Source of the DNA: Pseudomonas sp. Irchel s3f7
GTDB taxonomy: Bacteria > Pseudomonadota > Gammaproteobacteria > Pseudomonadales > Pseudomonadaceae
Length of the DNA: 64,000 nt
Assembly: GCF_900187615.1 (NCBI RefSeq)
Contig: NZ_FYDO01000017.1
Span: 88,894-152,893, forward strand
Reading direction: 5' to 3'
Part shown: in pieces, positions 44,063-52,187 of the stretch
Layout of the letters: each line of letters begins with the position of its first letter
Position numbering within the stretch: the stretch's first letter is position 1
Translations under genes and position numbers: made by a program
Notes under the pieces: generated by a model
What the model saw: the letters and a program-made list of their open reading frames with translations, nothing else
What the model was told of the DNA's origin: nothing
Databases searched by the model: none

Positions 44063-44908
44063 CTACCCCTTGACCGCGCCGGACGTCAGCCCACGCAGGA
44101 AATACTTGCCAGCGAATATGTAGACCAGCAGTGTCGGCAGCCCGGCGATCATCGCGGCAGCCATATCAACGTTGTATTCCTTGGCCCCGGTGCTGGTGTT
44201 GACCAGGTTGTTCAGGGCCACGGTAATTGGCTGGGCATCGCCACTGGCGAAGACCACGCCGAACAGAAAGTCATTCCAGATCTGGGTGAACTGCCAGATC
44301 AGGCAAACCATCACGATCGGGATCGACATCGGCAGCAGGATCTTCCCGAAGATCGTGAAGAAGCCCGCGCCATCGAGCCGCGCAGCCTTGACCAGCGCAT
44401 CCGGAATGCTCACGTAGTAGTTGCGGAAGAACAGCGTGGTAAACGCCAGGCCGTAGACCACGTGCACCAGCACCAGGCCAGTGGTGGTGTTGGCGAGACC
44501 GAACTTGCCAAGGGTGAACGAGGCCGGCAGCAGCACGGTCTGGAACGGCAGGAAGCAACCGAACAGCAGCAAACCGAAGAACAGTTGCGAACCACGGAAG
44601 CGCCACATCGACAATACGTAGCCGTTCATGGCGCCGACGAAGGTTGAAATCAGCACCGCCGGTACGGTGATTTTCACCGAGTTCCAGAAGTAGCCGCCGA
44701 CCACGTCCCAGGCCTTGATCCAGCCGATGCCGTCGATCACGGTCGGCCAGCTCAGCAGGTTGCCGGTGCGAATGTCTTCCGGGGATTTGAAGCTGGTCAG
44801 CAGCATCACGATCAGCGGGATCAGGTACACCGCGGCTGCCAAAATCAGGGTGGCGTAGATCGCGATGCGGCTGAAGCTGACACCACGCTTTGCGAATTGA
44901 TCAGTCAT
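44063..44908 (-). CDS. gtsC: Glucose ABC transporter, permease
   Basis: 281 residues, six predicted membrane segments, with the EAA-type motif ALVKAARLDGAGFFTIFGKILLPMS that docks to the ATPase. MalG-like partner of GtsB. Its start overlaps the gtsB end by 8 nt. Confidence 0.94.
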   Translation of the reverse strand: MTDQFAKRGVSFSRIAIYATLILAAAVYLIPLIVMLLTSFKSPEDIRTGNLLSWPTVIDGIGWIKAWDVVGGYFWNSVKITVPAVLISTFVGAMNGYVLSMWRFRGSQLFFGLLLFGCFLPFQTVLLPASFTLGKFGLANTTTGLVLVHVVYGLAFTTLFFRNYYVSIPDALVKAARLDGAGFFTIFGKILLPMSIPIVMVCLIWQFTQIWNDFLFGVVFASGDAQPITVALNNLVNTSTGAKEYNVDMAAAMIAGLPTLLVYIFAGKYFLRGLTSGAVKG

Positions 44909-45809
44909 GGCGTTTGCCTCGCAGCTCGGAGTACAGGTACGGCACGAGGATGGTCAGCACGGCACCGAGCATGAGCATGGCGCTCGCCGAACCGATGCCC
45001 ATCTGGCCACGGCTGAAAGTGAAGGAGTACATGAACATCGCCGGCAGGTCGGACGAGTAACCCGGACCGCCCGCCGTCATCGCTGCGACCAGGTCGAAGC
45101 TCTTGATTGCGATGTGCGCGAGGATCATGAAGGCGCTGAAGAACACCGGGCGCAGGCTCGGCAACACGATCTTCAGGTAGATGGTCGGCAGGCTCGCCCC
45201 GTCGACTTGCGCGGCACGGATGATCGACTGATCGACACCGCGCAGGCCGGCGAGGAACATCGCCATGACAAACCCGGAGGCCTGCCATACGGCAGCGATC
45301 ACCAGGCAGTAGACGACGCGATCCTGATCCACCAGCCAGTCGAGACGGAAGCCTTCCCAGCCCCAGTCACGCAGCATTTTGTCCAGGCCCAGGCCAGGAT
45401 TGAGCAGCCATTTCCACGCCGTACCGGTGACGATCATCGACAGCGCCATCGGGTACAGGTAGACGGTGCGGATGAAGCCTTCCTTGCGGATGCGCTGGTC
45501 CAGCAGCACCGCGAGGAACACGCCCAACACCAGGCTGATGCCGATGAACATGCCGCCGAACAGCGCGAGGTTCTTGCTCGCGACCCACCAGCGGTCGTTG
45601 TCCATCAGCCGCATGTATTGCTGCAGGCCGACCCACTTGTAGCTCGGCATGAAGCTGGAGTTGGTGAAGGACAGAATGAACGTCCAGATGATGTAACCGT
45701 AGAAACCAACCAACACGATCAGCATGCTCGGCGCGAGTACCAACTTGGGTAACCAGCGTTGCAGCGCATCGAACGGTGAGGCTTTGCTGAAAACCGCCAC
45801 AGAGCTCAT
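44901..45809 (-). CDS. gtsB: Glucose ABC transporter, permease
   Basis: 302 residues, six predicted membrane segments (first one VLAPSMLIVLVGFYGYIIWTFIL), with the EAA motif SIIRAAQVDGASLPTIYLKIVLPSL. MalF-like subunit. It follows gtsA after 166 bp that contain a REP doublet, which may reduce expression relative to gtsA. Confidence 0.94.
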   Translation of the reverse strand: MSSVAVFSKASPFDALQRWLPKLVLAPSMLIVLVGFYGYIIWTFILSFTNSSFMPSYKWVGLQQYMRLMDNDRWWVASKNLALFGGMFIGISLVLGVFLAVLLDQRIRKEGFIRTVYLYPMALSMIVTGTAWKWLLNPGLGLDKMLRDWGWEGFRLDWLVDQDRVVYCLVIAAVWQASGFVMAMFLAGLRGVDQSIIRAAQVDGASLPTIYLKIVLPSLRPVFFSAFMILAHIAIKSFDLVAAMTAGGPGYSSDLPAMFMYSFTFSRGQMGIGSASAMLMLGAVLTILVPYLYSELRGKRHD

Positions 45810-45843
45810 CGGGATAATCCAGTGTTAGAAATGAAGATCAAAC

Positions 45844-45922
45844 CTGTAGGAGCCGGCTTGCTGGCGAACCAGACGACGCGGTGTGTCAGGCACACAGCTT
45901 TCGCCAGCAAGCCGGCTCCTAC
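45844..45922. repeat. REP doublet, GTAGGAGCCGGCTTGCTGGCGA family
   Basis: The arms TGTAGGAGCCGGCTTGCTGG and CCAGCAAGCCGGCTCCTACA lie inside the gtsABCD operon between gtsA and gtsB. Confidence 0.88.
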
Positions 45923-45975
45923 AGTTGGCAGATCATCGATAGATGCCGCAGGCCTGGCCTGCGGCGGCCGTGGTA

Positions 45976-47274
45976 TTACTGGGCAGCTTTGACAGCCGAC
46001 GCCAGTTGGGCGCTGGCCTTGGCCGGGTCAGCATCCTTGTCGTTCATGAAATTGGTGACCACGTCGAAAATCGCGCCCTGCACCGCCAGCGAAGTGGCCA
46101 TGTTGTGCGCCATGCTCGGTTGCAGGCCGCCGGACTTGTCGTCCGCGATGAAGTCGTTCGCCGACTTCTGGGCGCACTCGTCGAAGCCGAGCTTGTCCAT
46201 TTCCTTCAGCATGTCGTTGCGCACCGGGATCGAACCCTTGTTCATGCTGAAGACTTTCTGGAAGTCGGTACCCAATGCGACCTTGGCCAGGTCTTGCTGG
46301 GCAGCGATGTCGCCTTTGCGATCAGCCTTGAGCTTGAACACCGCAAGGGAGTCGATGTTGTAGGTGAAGGCTTTTTCGGTGCCCGGGAACGGCACGCACT
46401 GGTAGTCCTTGCCCGGGACTTTCTTCGCGGCGGTCCACTCGCTTTTCGCCCAGTCGCCCATCATCTGCATGCCGGCCTTGCCGTTGATGACCTCGGCAGC
46501 CGCGATGTTCCAGTCACGACCGGCACGGTTCGGGTCCATGTAGGTGGTGATTTTTTTCAGCTCGGCGAACGACTGGGTCATCTGCGGGCCGGACAGGGTT
46601 TTCTGATCCAGGTCGACCAGGGCTTTCTTGTAGCCATCGACACCCATGACCGACAACACGATGTCTTCAAACACGGTGCTGTCCTGCCAAGGCTGACCGC
46701 CGTGGGCGAGCGCGATGAAGCCGGCGGCTTTCAGCTTGTCGCCGGCGGCATAGAATTCTTCGAGGGTGGTCGGGGCTTTTTCGATCCCGGCTTTCTTGAA
46801 CACTTGCGGGTTGATCCACAGCCAGTTCACGCGGTGAATGTTCACCGGCACGGCCACGTAATCGCCTTCGTACTTCACGGTGTCGGAGACTTTCTTCGAC
46901 AGCAGACCGTCCCAGTTTTCCGCTTTGGAAACGTCTTTCAACGCGTCGGTGCTGAGCAGGCCAGTGCTGCCCCACTCCTGGATGTCCGGACCTTTGATTT
47001 GTGCAACGCCCGGCGGGTTACCGGCCACGGCGCGGCTCTTGAGCACGGTCATGGCCGTGGAACCGCCACCGCCGGCGACTGCGCCATCCTTCCAGGTGAA
47101 GCCGTCTTTTTCGACTTGGGCCTTCAGGACATCAACCGCTGCTTTCTCACCACCGGACGTCCACCAATGCACAACTTCCACGGAACCTTTGGATTCGGCG
47201 GCCAGGACACTGAGAGGGAGCGCAGACAGGGAAGCGAGAGAAATGACAGTAGCGAGGCGAGAAATCGCATTCAT
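45976..47274 (-). CDS. gtsA: Glucose ABC transporter, periplasmic binding protein
   Basis: 432 residues with a signal peptide (cleavage near LAA|ES, 26/27) and a type-1 carbohydrate-binding fold: SVEVVHWWTSGGEKAAVDVLK, and a hydrophilic core with many tryptophans. First gene of gtsABCD. Its upstream region carries an A-rich Hfq/Crc-type motif over the ribosome site and the 39-bp composite motif also found at the epimerase gene. Confidence 0.95.
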   Translation of the reverse strand: MNAISRLATVISLASLSALPLSVLAAESKGSVEVVHWWTSGGEKAAVDVLKAQVEKDGFTWKDGAVAGGGGSTAMTVLKSRAVAGNPPGVAQIKGPDIQEWGSTGLLSTDALKDVSKAENWDGLLSKKVSDTVKYEGDYVAVPVNIHRVNWLWINPQVFKKAGIEKAPTTLEEFYAAGDKLKAAGFIALAHGGQPWQDSTVFEDIVLSVMGVDGYKKALVDLDQKTLSGPQMTQSFAELKKITTYMDPNRAGRDWNIAAAEVINGKAGMQMMGDWAKSEWTAAKKVPGKDYQCVPFPGTEKAFTYNIDSLAVFKLKADRKGDIAAQQDLAKVALGTDFQKVFSMNKGSIPVRNDMLKEMDKLGFDECAQKSANDFIADDKSGGLQPSMAHNMATSLAVQGAIFDVVTNFMNDKDADPAKASAQLASAVKAAQ

Positions 47275-47286
47275 CTAGGAGTACCT

Positions 47287-47299
47287 TTCTTGTTGTTAT
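47287..47299 (-). promoter_or_regulatory. Hfq/Crc-type A-rich leader motif of gtsA
   Basis: The coding strand reads ATAACAACAAGAA, running into the AAGG Shine-Dalgarno. Confidence 0.7.
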
Positions 47300-47359
47300 G
47301 CATTGCAAGTCTGGTGCTTGCGCTGCATAGGATTCTAAACAGGGGATATCCCTTCGCAG

Positions 47360-47398
47360 GTAACGAAGGGACGTGCGAATGTCACCGCATGGTTACAT
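47360..47398. promoter_or_regulatory. 39-bp composite motif upstream of gtsA (candidate GltR site)
   Basis: GTAACGAAGGG-N8-ATGTCACCG-N4-GTTACAT, beginning 86 bp upstream of the gtsA start. The same three blocks with identical spacing lie upstream of the AGE-epimerase gene. The last block overlaps the epimerase stop codon. Assignment to the response regulator GltR is inference from location. Confidence 0.62.
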
Positions 47399-48652
47399 AG
47401 AAGCGCTCTGGGACGACTTCGCCAGCGCGCTGGCCATGCTCGGCGCCAACGGCAGGCGCGGAATCAGCACGGCTTGCCAGGCGTGATAAAGGTCCGGTTT
47501 TCCGGCCCATATGTCGGCGCTCGGGCGGTTCAAGGGATCGAGTTCATGGTGCCAACTGCCCTCGCAACGGTCGATGAAATGACTGTCACAGAATTCCCAG
47601 AATAGCCGGTACCAATGTTCGTACTGCGCGTCGCCGGTGCGCTTGAGCAAAGCGCTGGCGGCGGCGCTGGCTTCGCAATGAGTCCAGTGCAGACGATGGC
47701 GAACCACCGCCCGATTGGCCCAATCGAGGGTGTAGACAATGCCCGGCGCGCCATCGACGTCCCAACCGTGACGGCAGTTGTGCTCAAAGAGTTTTTGCGC
47801 GTCGGTGACCAGCCAGCCCGGCGTGAGCATGCCGGCTCGTACCCGTGAAGCTTCGAGGTGCAGCACCAGCCGTGCCCATTCGAAACCATGGCCCGGCGTG
47901 GTGCCGTAAGGACGGAACCCGTCAGCCGGGTTGTCATGGTTGTACTCGCGCAGCGGCTGCCAGTCGCGGTCAAAATGCTCGATCACCAGGTAGTCGTTGG
48001 CGGCGGCGTGATTGTGGATCACCCGTTCGACGATGCGTTGGGCGCGACCCAACCAGCGGTTGTCGTCGGTGACATCGGCCAGGGCGAGGAAGGCTTCGGT
48101 GGCGTGCATGTTGCTGTTGGCGCCGCGATAGGCTTCTTCGCAGCTCCAGTCGCGGTTGAAGGATTCGCGCATGGCGCCCTCCTCCTCGCTCCAGAAATAC
48201 GTGTCGATTATGTCAATCGCATCATCGAGCAAGGCCTGCGCGCCGGGGCGTTGCGCGACCACCGCAGAACTGGCGGCCAGCGCGACGAAAGCGTGCAGAT
48301 AGGCGTTCTTGCCGGTGTTGCCATCGCGATGCTCGGCGCTCGCGAACCAGCCACCGTGCACGGCATCGCGCAGTGGTCCGCGCAAGGCATGGATGCCGTG
48401 ATCGACCAGTTCGGCAAAACCCGGCAGCCCTTGAATGTGAGCCATTGCAAAGCTGTGGGTCATGCGTGCGGTGTTCATGGTTTCGGCTTGGGCGCCGGCC
48501 GGCAGATGGCCGCGCTCGTCGAGATTGCCGAAGCCTTGAGGTAACTTTGAGGCCTTGGCAAATGCCAGGAGTCGCAGGCCTTCAGCGGCAAGCCATTGCT
48601 GATGGGCGGGTGCATTCAGCCAACTGCTGAAGGCGGGTTGATCGGAGTCCAT
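47393..48652 (-). CDS. AGE-family epimerase/isomerase
   Basis: 419 residues of an (alpha/alpha)6-barrel type: MNTARMTHSFAMAHIQG, HGGWFASAEHRDGNTGKNAYLHAF, NSNMHATEAFLALAD and GHGFEWARLVLHLEASR are the family's active-site segments with the paired histidines. Members are N-acylglucosamine epimerases, mannose isomerases or sulfoquinovose isomerases. In this locus a mannose/fructose/glucose isomerisation feeding glucose uptake is plausible but unproven. It has its own promoter region with the 39-bp motif and an Hfq/Crc-type site. Confidence 0.88.
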   Translation of the reverse strand: MDSDQPAFSSWLNAPAHQQWLAAEGLRLLAFAKASKLPQGFGNLDERGHLPAGAQAETMNTARMTHSFAMAHIQGLPGFAELVDHGIHALRGPLRDAVHGGWFASAEHRDGNTGKNAYLHAFVALAASSAVVAQRPGAQALLDDAIDIIDTYFWSEEEGAMRESFNRDWSCEEAYRGANSNMHATEAFLALADVTDDNRWLGRAQRIVERVIHNHAAANDYLVIEHFDRDWQPLREYNHDNPADGFRPYGTTPGHGFEWARLVLHLEASRVRAGMLTPGWLVTDAQKLFEHNCRHGWDVDGAPGIVYTLDWANRAVVRHRLHWTHCEASAAASALLKRTGDAQYEHWYRLFWEFCDSHFIDRCEGSWHHELDPLNRPSADIWAGKPDLYHAWQAVLIPRLPLAPSMASALAKSSQSASM

Positions 48653-48660
48653 GGGGTGCC

Positions 48661-48674
48661 TTTTTTGTTGTTAT
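48661..48674 (-). promoter_or_regulatory. Hfq/Crc-type A-rich leader motif of the AGE-epimerase gene
   Basis: The coding strand reads ATAACAACAAAAAA and merges into the AAAGG Shine-Dalgarno. Confidence 0.7.
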
Positions 48675-48713
48675 GACTGAGGGGCAGCATAAACAACGGA
48701 CGAAGACGGGCTT

Positions 48714-48752
48714 GTAACGAAGGGGGTGGGTTATGTCACCGAGCTGTGACAT
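48714..48752. promoter_or_regulatory. 39-bp composite motif upstream of the AGE-epimerase gene (candidate GltR site)
   Basis: GTAACGAAGGG-N8-ATGTCACCG-N4-GTGACAT, beginning 62 bp upstream of the start. Within it TGTCAC / GTGACA forms an inverted repeat. Same blocks and spacings as at gtsA. Confidence 0.62.
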
Positions 48753-48770
48753 TTGGATGGTGAGTGATGT

Positions 48771-48864
48771 TTGTGGCGAGGGAGCTTGCTCCCGCTGGGG
48801 TGCGAAGCGCCCCCAAAAGAGGGACCGCTGCGCAGTCTAGCGGGAGCAAGCTCCCTCGCCACAG
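48771..48864. repeat. REP doublet with structured middle, GTGGCGAGGGAGCTTGCTCCCG family
   Basis: Arms TTGTGGCGAGGGAGCTTGCT and AGCAAGCTCCCTCGCCACAG; nearly identical along its full length to 22432-22527, including the interior. Confidence 0.88.
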
Positions 48865-48872
48865 GGTCGATG

Positions 48873-50342
48873 TCAATCCGCCGAGCGCGGCAGCTGCAAC
48901 GTCACCCGCAACCCACCTTCACGCAAATTCTGCAAAGTGACCTCACCACCATGGCTGTGGGCAATGTTGCGCGCAATCCCCAGCCCCAACCCATAACCCT
49001 GCTGCTGCCCGGCCAGGCGGAAGTGCGGTTCGAAGACTTGCTCCAGCCGCTGCTCCGGAACCCCCGGTCCTTCGTCGTCGACATGCAGCACAAACGCGCT
49101 GTCGTCGTCATCAATGTGCAGGTGAGCGTTCTGTCCGTACTTCAGTGCGTTGTCGATCAGGTTGCCGATGCAACGCTTGAGCGCCAGCGGCTTGCCGGGA
49201 TACGCGGCCAGTGCACGTCCCTGCTGGGTCACGCGACCGTTGCCGTTGGGCGCCAGGTACGGTTCCACCAGACAGTCGAGTACGTGATTGAGATCCACCG
49301 GCTCGATGTTTTCGTGGATGTCGGTGTCTTTCACGCATTGCAGCGCGCCTTTGACCAACAACTCCAGCTCATCCAGATCGCGGCCGAACTTGGTTTGCAG
49401 CGTCTCGTCTTCGAGCAGTTCAACCCGCAAACGCAAGCGGGTGATCGGTGTGCGCAAGTCGTGGGAAATCGCGCTGAATAACTGGCTGCGCTCGGTCAGG
49501 TAGCGGCTGATGCGTTCGCGCATGGTGTTGAATGCGCGTCCGACTTCGACGACTTCGCTGCCACCGCCCTCGGCCACCGGCTCGACATCGGCGCCCAATG
49601 ACAGATCCCGCGCAGCCCGCGCCAGGCGCTTGAGCGGACGACTCTGCCAATGCACCAGCAGGCCGATGAACAGCAACAGAAAACTGCTGGTCAGCACGAT
49701 GAACCAGACTTGCTGTGCGGGCAGACCTTGCTCTTCAAGACTGGTGTAGGGCTCGGGCAACAGCGAGGCGATGTACAGCCATTCACCCGGAGCCATCTGG
49801 ATCTGCGTGACCAGCACCGGTGGGTTCACTGGTTCCAGGGTCAACGCATAGTGCGCCCAGGAACGCGGCAGCTCATCGAGCTTGAGGCCGCCGTTGAAAA
49901 TCCGCAGGTCCTCGGGGCTGACGAAGGTCACCGAGATATCCGTGTCGTGACCGAGGGAGTCACGCAGCACTTGGTCCACCGCGTTGATCACCGCCGCTTT
50001 GCGCGGGGTCACCGGCAACACTTCCATGCCCAGGGGTTTGTCGTTGAGCGTGACCACGAACCGGGTGCCGCCCATGCTGCGCAACTGATCCAGCACCAGC
50101 GGTCGATACGCCACCGGCAACGAACGGAAATAACTGACGCTGGCCGTCATCGAATGGGCGAGGCTGCGGGCGCTGGTGACCAGGCCCTCCAGTTGTGTGG
50201 CGCGCAGTTGCGAGACCCAGATCACGCTCGACAACGCCTGGGCGAACAGCACCGCGAGCAGCGTCAAGAGCAACATCCGCCCCAGCAGCGAACGCGGCAC
50301 CGGCACCCTGGCGGCGAGTTTGCGAAGAGACTCAGTGACCAT
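48873..50342 (-). CDS. gtrS: Sensor histidine kinase of the glucose two-component system
   Basis: 489 residues from the ATG at 50342. Two membrane segments (~21-43 and ~211-232) flank a periplasmic domain of about 165 residues. HAMP follows, then the phospho-acceptor His294 in LFSAISHDLRTPITRLRLRVELLE and an HATPase domain with DDEGPGVPEQRL and GLGLGIARNIA. With GltR it controls glucose transport genes, responding in P. aeruginosa to 2-ketogluconate and 6-phosphogluconate. Start overlaps the gltR stop by 11 nt. Confidence 0.93.
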   Translation of the reverse strand: MVTESLRKLAARVPVPRSLLGRMLLLTLLAVLFAQALSSVIWVSQLRATQLEGLVTSARSLAHSMTASVSYFRSLPVAYRPLVLDQLRSMGGTRFVVTLNDKPLGMEVLPVTPRKAAVINAVDQVLRDSLGHDTDISVTFVSPEDLRIFNGGLKLDELPRSWAHYALTLEPVNPPVLVTQIQMAPGEWLYIASLLPEPYTSLEEQGLPAQQVWFIVLTSSFLLLFIGLLVHWQSRPLKRLARAARDLSLGADVEPVAEGGGSEVVEVGRAFNTMRERISRYLTERSQLFSAISHDLRTPITRLRLRVELLEDETLQTKFGRDLDELELLVKGALQCVKDTDIHENIEPVDLNHVLDCLVEPYLAPNGNGRVTQQGRALAAYPGKPLALKRCIGNLIDNALKYGQNAHLHIDDDDSAFVLHVDDEGPGVPEQRLEQVFEPHFRLAGQQQGYGLGLGIARNIAHSHGGEVTLQNLREGGLRVTLQLPRSAD

Positions 50343-51063
50343 TGCCGGCAACCACGTTGGCAGCCAGTTGGTAGCCGCTGCCGCGCACGGTGCGGATCAG
50401 CCGTGGCGGTTTTTCGGTGTCGCGCAGACGTTGCCGCAAACGGCTGACCGCCATGTCGACGATGCGGTCGAGTGGCATCAGGTCCCGCCCACGGGTGGCG
50501 TTGCCGATGGTGTCACGGTCGAGGATTTGCTGCGGGTGATCGAGAAAGAGTTTGAGCAGGGCGAAATCGGCACCGGAGAGAATCACCTCCTCGCCGTCGG
50601 TGTGGAACAGCCGATGGCTGACCATGTCCAGGCGCCAGTCATCGAAGGCCAGCACTTCACCGCCGCTGCGCTCCTGACCGAACTGCGCGCGACGCAGCAA
50701 CGCCTTGATCCGCGCCTGCAATTCACGCGGGCTGAACGGTTTGCCGAGGTAGTCGTCGGCCCCAAGTTCAAGACCGATCACCCGGTCAGCTTCATCGGAG
50801 CTGGCGGTGAGCATGATGATCGGCACTTGCGCCCGGCGTGGGTGCTGACGAATCCAGCGACACAAACTGAAACCGTCTTCGTCCGGCAGCATCACATCAA
50901 GGATCACCAGATCGCTCGGTGCCTCGTTCAGGGCCTGGCGAAAACCGGCGCCATCGGGCGTGGTCCGCACCTGAAACCCGGCGCGGGTCAGGTAGGTGTC
51001 CAGCAACTCGCGTATCTCTTGATCGTCATCGACCAACAAAATCGACTTGTTGACTGAGCTCAC
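50332..51063 (-). CDS. gltR: OmpR-family response regulator GltR
   Basis: 243 residues beginning at a GTG. The receiver domain has VDDDQE and phospho-acceptor Asp56 in LVILDVMLPDEDG. A winged-helix domain follows (ALLKLFLDHPQQILDRDTIGNATRG, IRTVRGSGYQL). Partner of GtrS. AAACAACAAGG at the ribosome site is an Hfq/Crc-type motif. Confidence 0.94.
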   Translation of the reverse strand: MSSVNKSILLVDDDQEIRELLDTYLTRAGFQVRTTPDGAGFRQALNEAPSDLVILDVMLPDEDGFSLCRWIRQHPRRAQVPIIMLTASSDEADRVIGLELGADDYLGKPFSPRELQARIKALLRRAQFGQERSGGEVLAFDDWRLDMVSHRLFHTDGEEVILSGADFALLKLFLDHPQQILDRDTIGNATRGRDLMPLDRIVDMAVSRLRQRLRDTEKPPRLIRTVRGSGYQLAANVVAGNGH

Positions 51064-51075
51064 GGGGCGGCGTCC

Positions 51076-51084
51076 TTGTTGTTT
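51076..51084 (-). promoter_or_regulatory. Hfq/Crc-type A-rich leader motif of gltR
   Basis: The coding strand reads AAACAACAA and adjoins the AAGGA Shine-Dalgarno. Confidence 0.6.
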
Positions 51085-51140
51085 GAATTGGGCGGATTAT
51101 GCCTGATGCACCTTGAATAGTTGTTGCCTGTCCTGGCCCC

Positions 51141-51222
51141 ATCGCTGGCAAGCCAGCTCCTACAGAGTTCGTGCCAAACGCAAGAACACCACAAACCTGT
51201 AGGAGCTGGCTTGCCAGCGATG
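51141..51222. repeat. REP doublet, ATCGCTGGCAAGCCAGCTCCTAC family
   Basis: Arms ATCGCTGGCAAGCCAGCTCC and GGAGCTGGCTTGCCAGCGAT, perfectly complementary over 20 bases, between gltR and glk. Confidence 0.88.
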
Positions 51223-51236
51223 AAGGCGACTCGTTC

Positions 51237-52187
51237 TCAAGCCTGTTCGAGCGCTACACCGGCACCAACAAGACCCGAATACGGCGCCGTCACCAGCCAC
51301 ACCGGAATGCCCTTGAAATAATCGCTCATGCAACCCTTGTCAGCGAAGCAGCGGGCGAAACCGCTTTCAAGGAAGAAATCGGCAAACCGCGGAATCACCC
51401 CGCCCACGATATACACGCCACCGCGCCCACCGCTGGTCAGCACGTTGTTGCCCGCCACGCGACCGAGCCAGCAGCAGAATTGCTCAAGCACTTCCAGGGC
51501 AATCGGATCGCCTGCCAAACCGGCAGCGGTAATCGCTTCCGGCGTTTCGAGCACCGGCGTGTGACCGTCCACCGCGCAAATGGCTCGATAGAGGCGCGGC
51601 AGGCCGCCGCCGCTCAACGCGGTTTCGGCGCTGACATGGCCGATCTCGTTGAAGATGTGCTGCCAGAGTTGGGTTTCACGCGGGCTGCTCAATGGCAGAT
51701 CGACGTGACCGCCCTCACCCGGCAGCGCGGCAAACCGCCCTTCGCCCAGATCGAGCAAAGTGCCGACGCCCAGGCCAGTGCCCGGCCCGATCACCACCGC
51801 CGGGCGCAACGGCTCGGGCGTACCGTCGCAGACCACGCGGAATTCGCCGGGCTGCAAACGGGTCATGCCCAACGCCATGGCCGAGAAGTCGTTGACCAGC
51901 AACAGCTGATCGACCTGCAAGGTCTGGCAGAAGCCCTTGCGGCTCAGGCGCCAGTGATTGTTGGTGAACTTGAATTCGTCGCCGCTGACGGGCCCGGCCA
52001 CCGACAGGCAGACCGAACCGATTGAACCCGGCGCCAGACCGAGCCCGCTCAGATAGAGACTTATCGCCTCTTCCGGGCTGGAAAAATCGGCCGTTGCCAG
52101 CACCTGGACCGATTCCAGCTGCTGGTTTTTCCACAACGCGAAACGTGCGTTGGTCCCACCGATGTCACCGACCAAAGCCAGTTTCAA
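51237..52187 (-). CDS. glk: Glucokinase
   Basis: 316 residues. N-terminal phosphate-binding VGDIGGTNARFAL, LVNDFSAMALG and VVIGPGTGLGVG with GEGGHVDLPL are family motifs. It phosphorylates glucose. It starts with TTG, overlapping the edd stop as TTGA, so translation is coupled. The normal N terminus of the family begins exactly at this codon, which supports the unusual start. Confidence 0.95.
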   Translation of the reverse strand: MKLALVGDIGGTNARFALWKNQQLESVQVLATADFSSPEEAISLYLSGLGLAPGSIGSVCLSVAGPVSGDEFKFTNNHWRLSRKGFCQTLQVDQLLLVNDFSAMALGMTRLQPGEFRVVCDGTPEPLRPAVVIGPGTGLGVGTLLDLGEGRFAALPGEGGHVDLPLSSPRETQLWQHIFNEIGHVSAETALSGGGLPRLYRAICAVDGHTPVLETPEAITAAGLAGDPIALEVLEQFCCWLGRVAGNNVLTSGGRGGVYIVGGVIPRFADFFLESGFARCFADKGCMSDYFKGIPVWLVTAPYSGLVGAGVALEQA

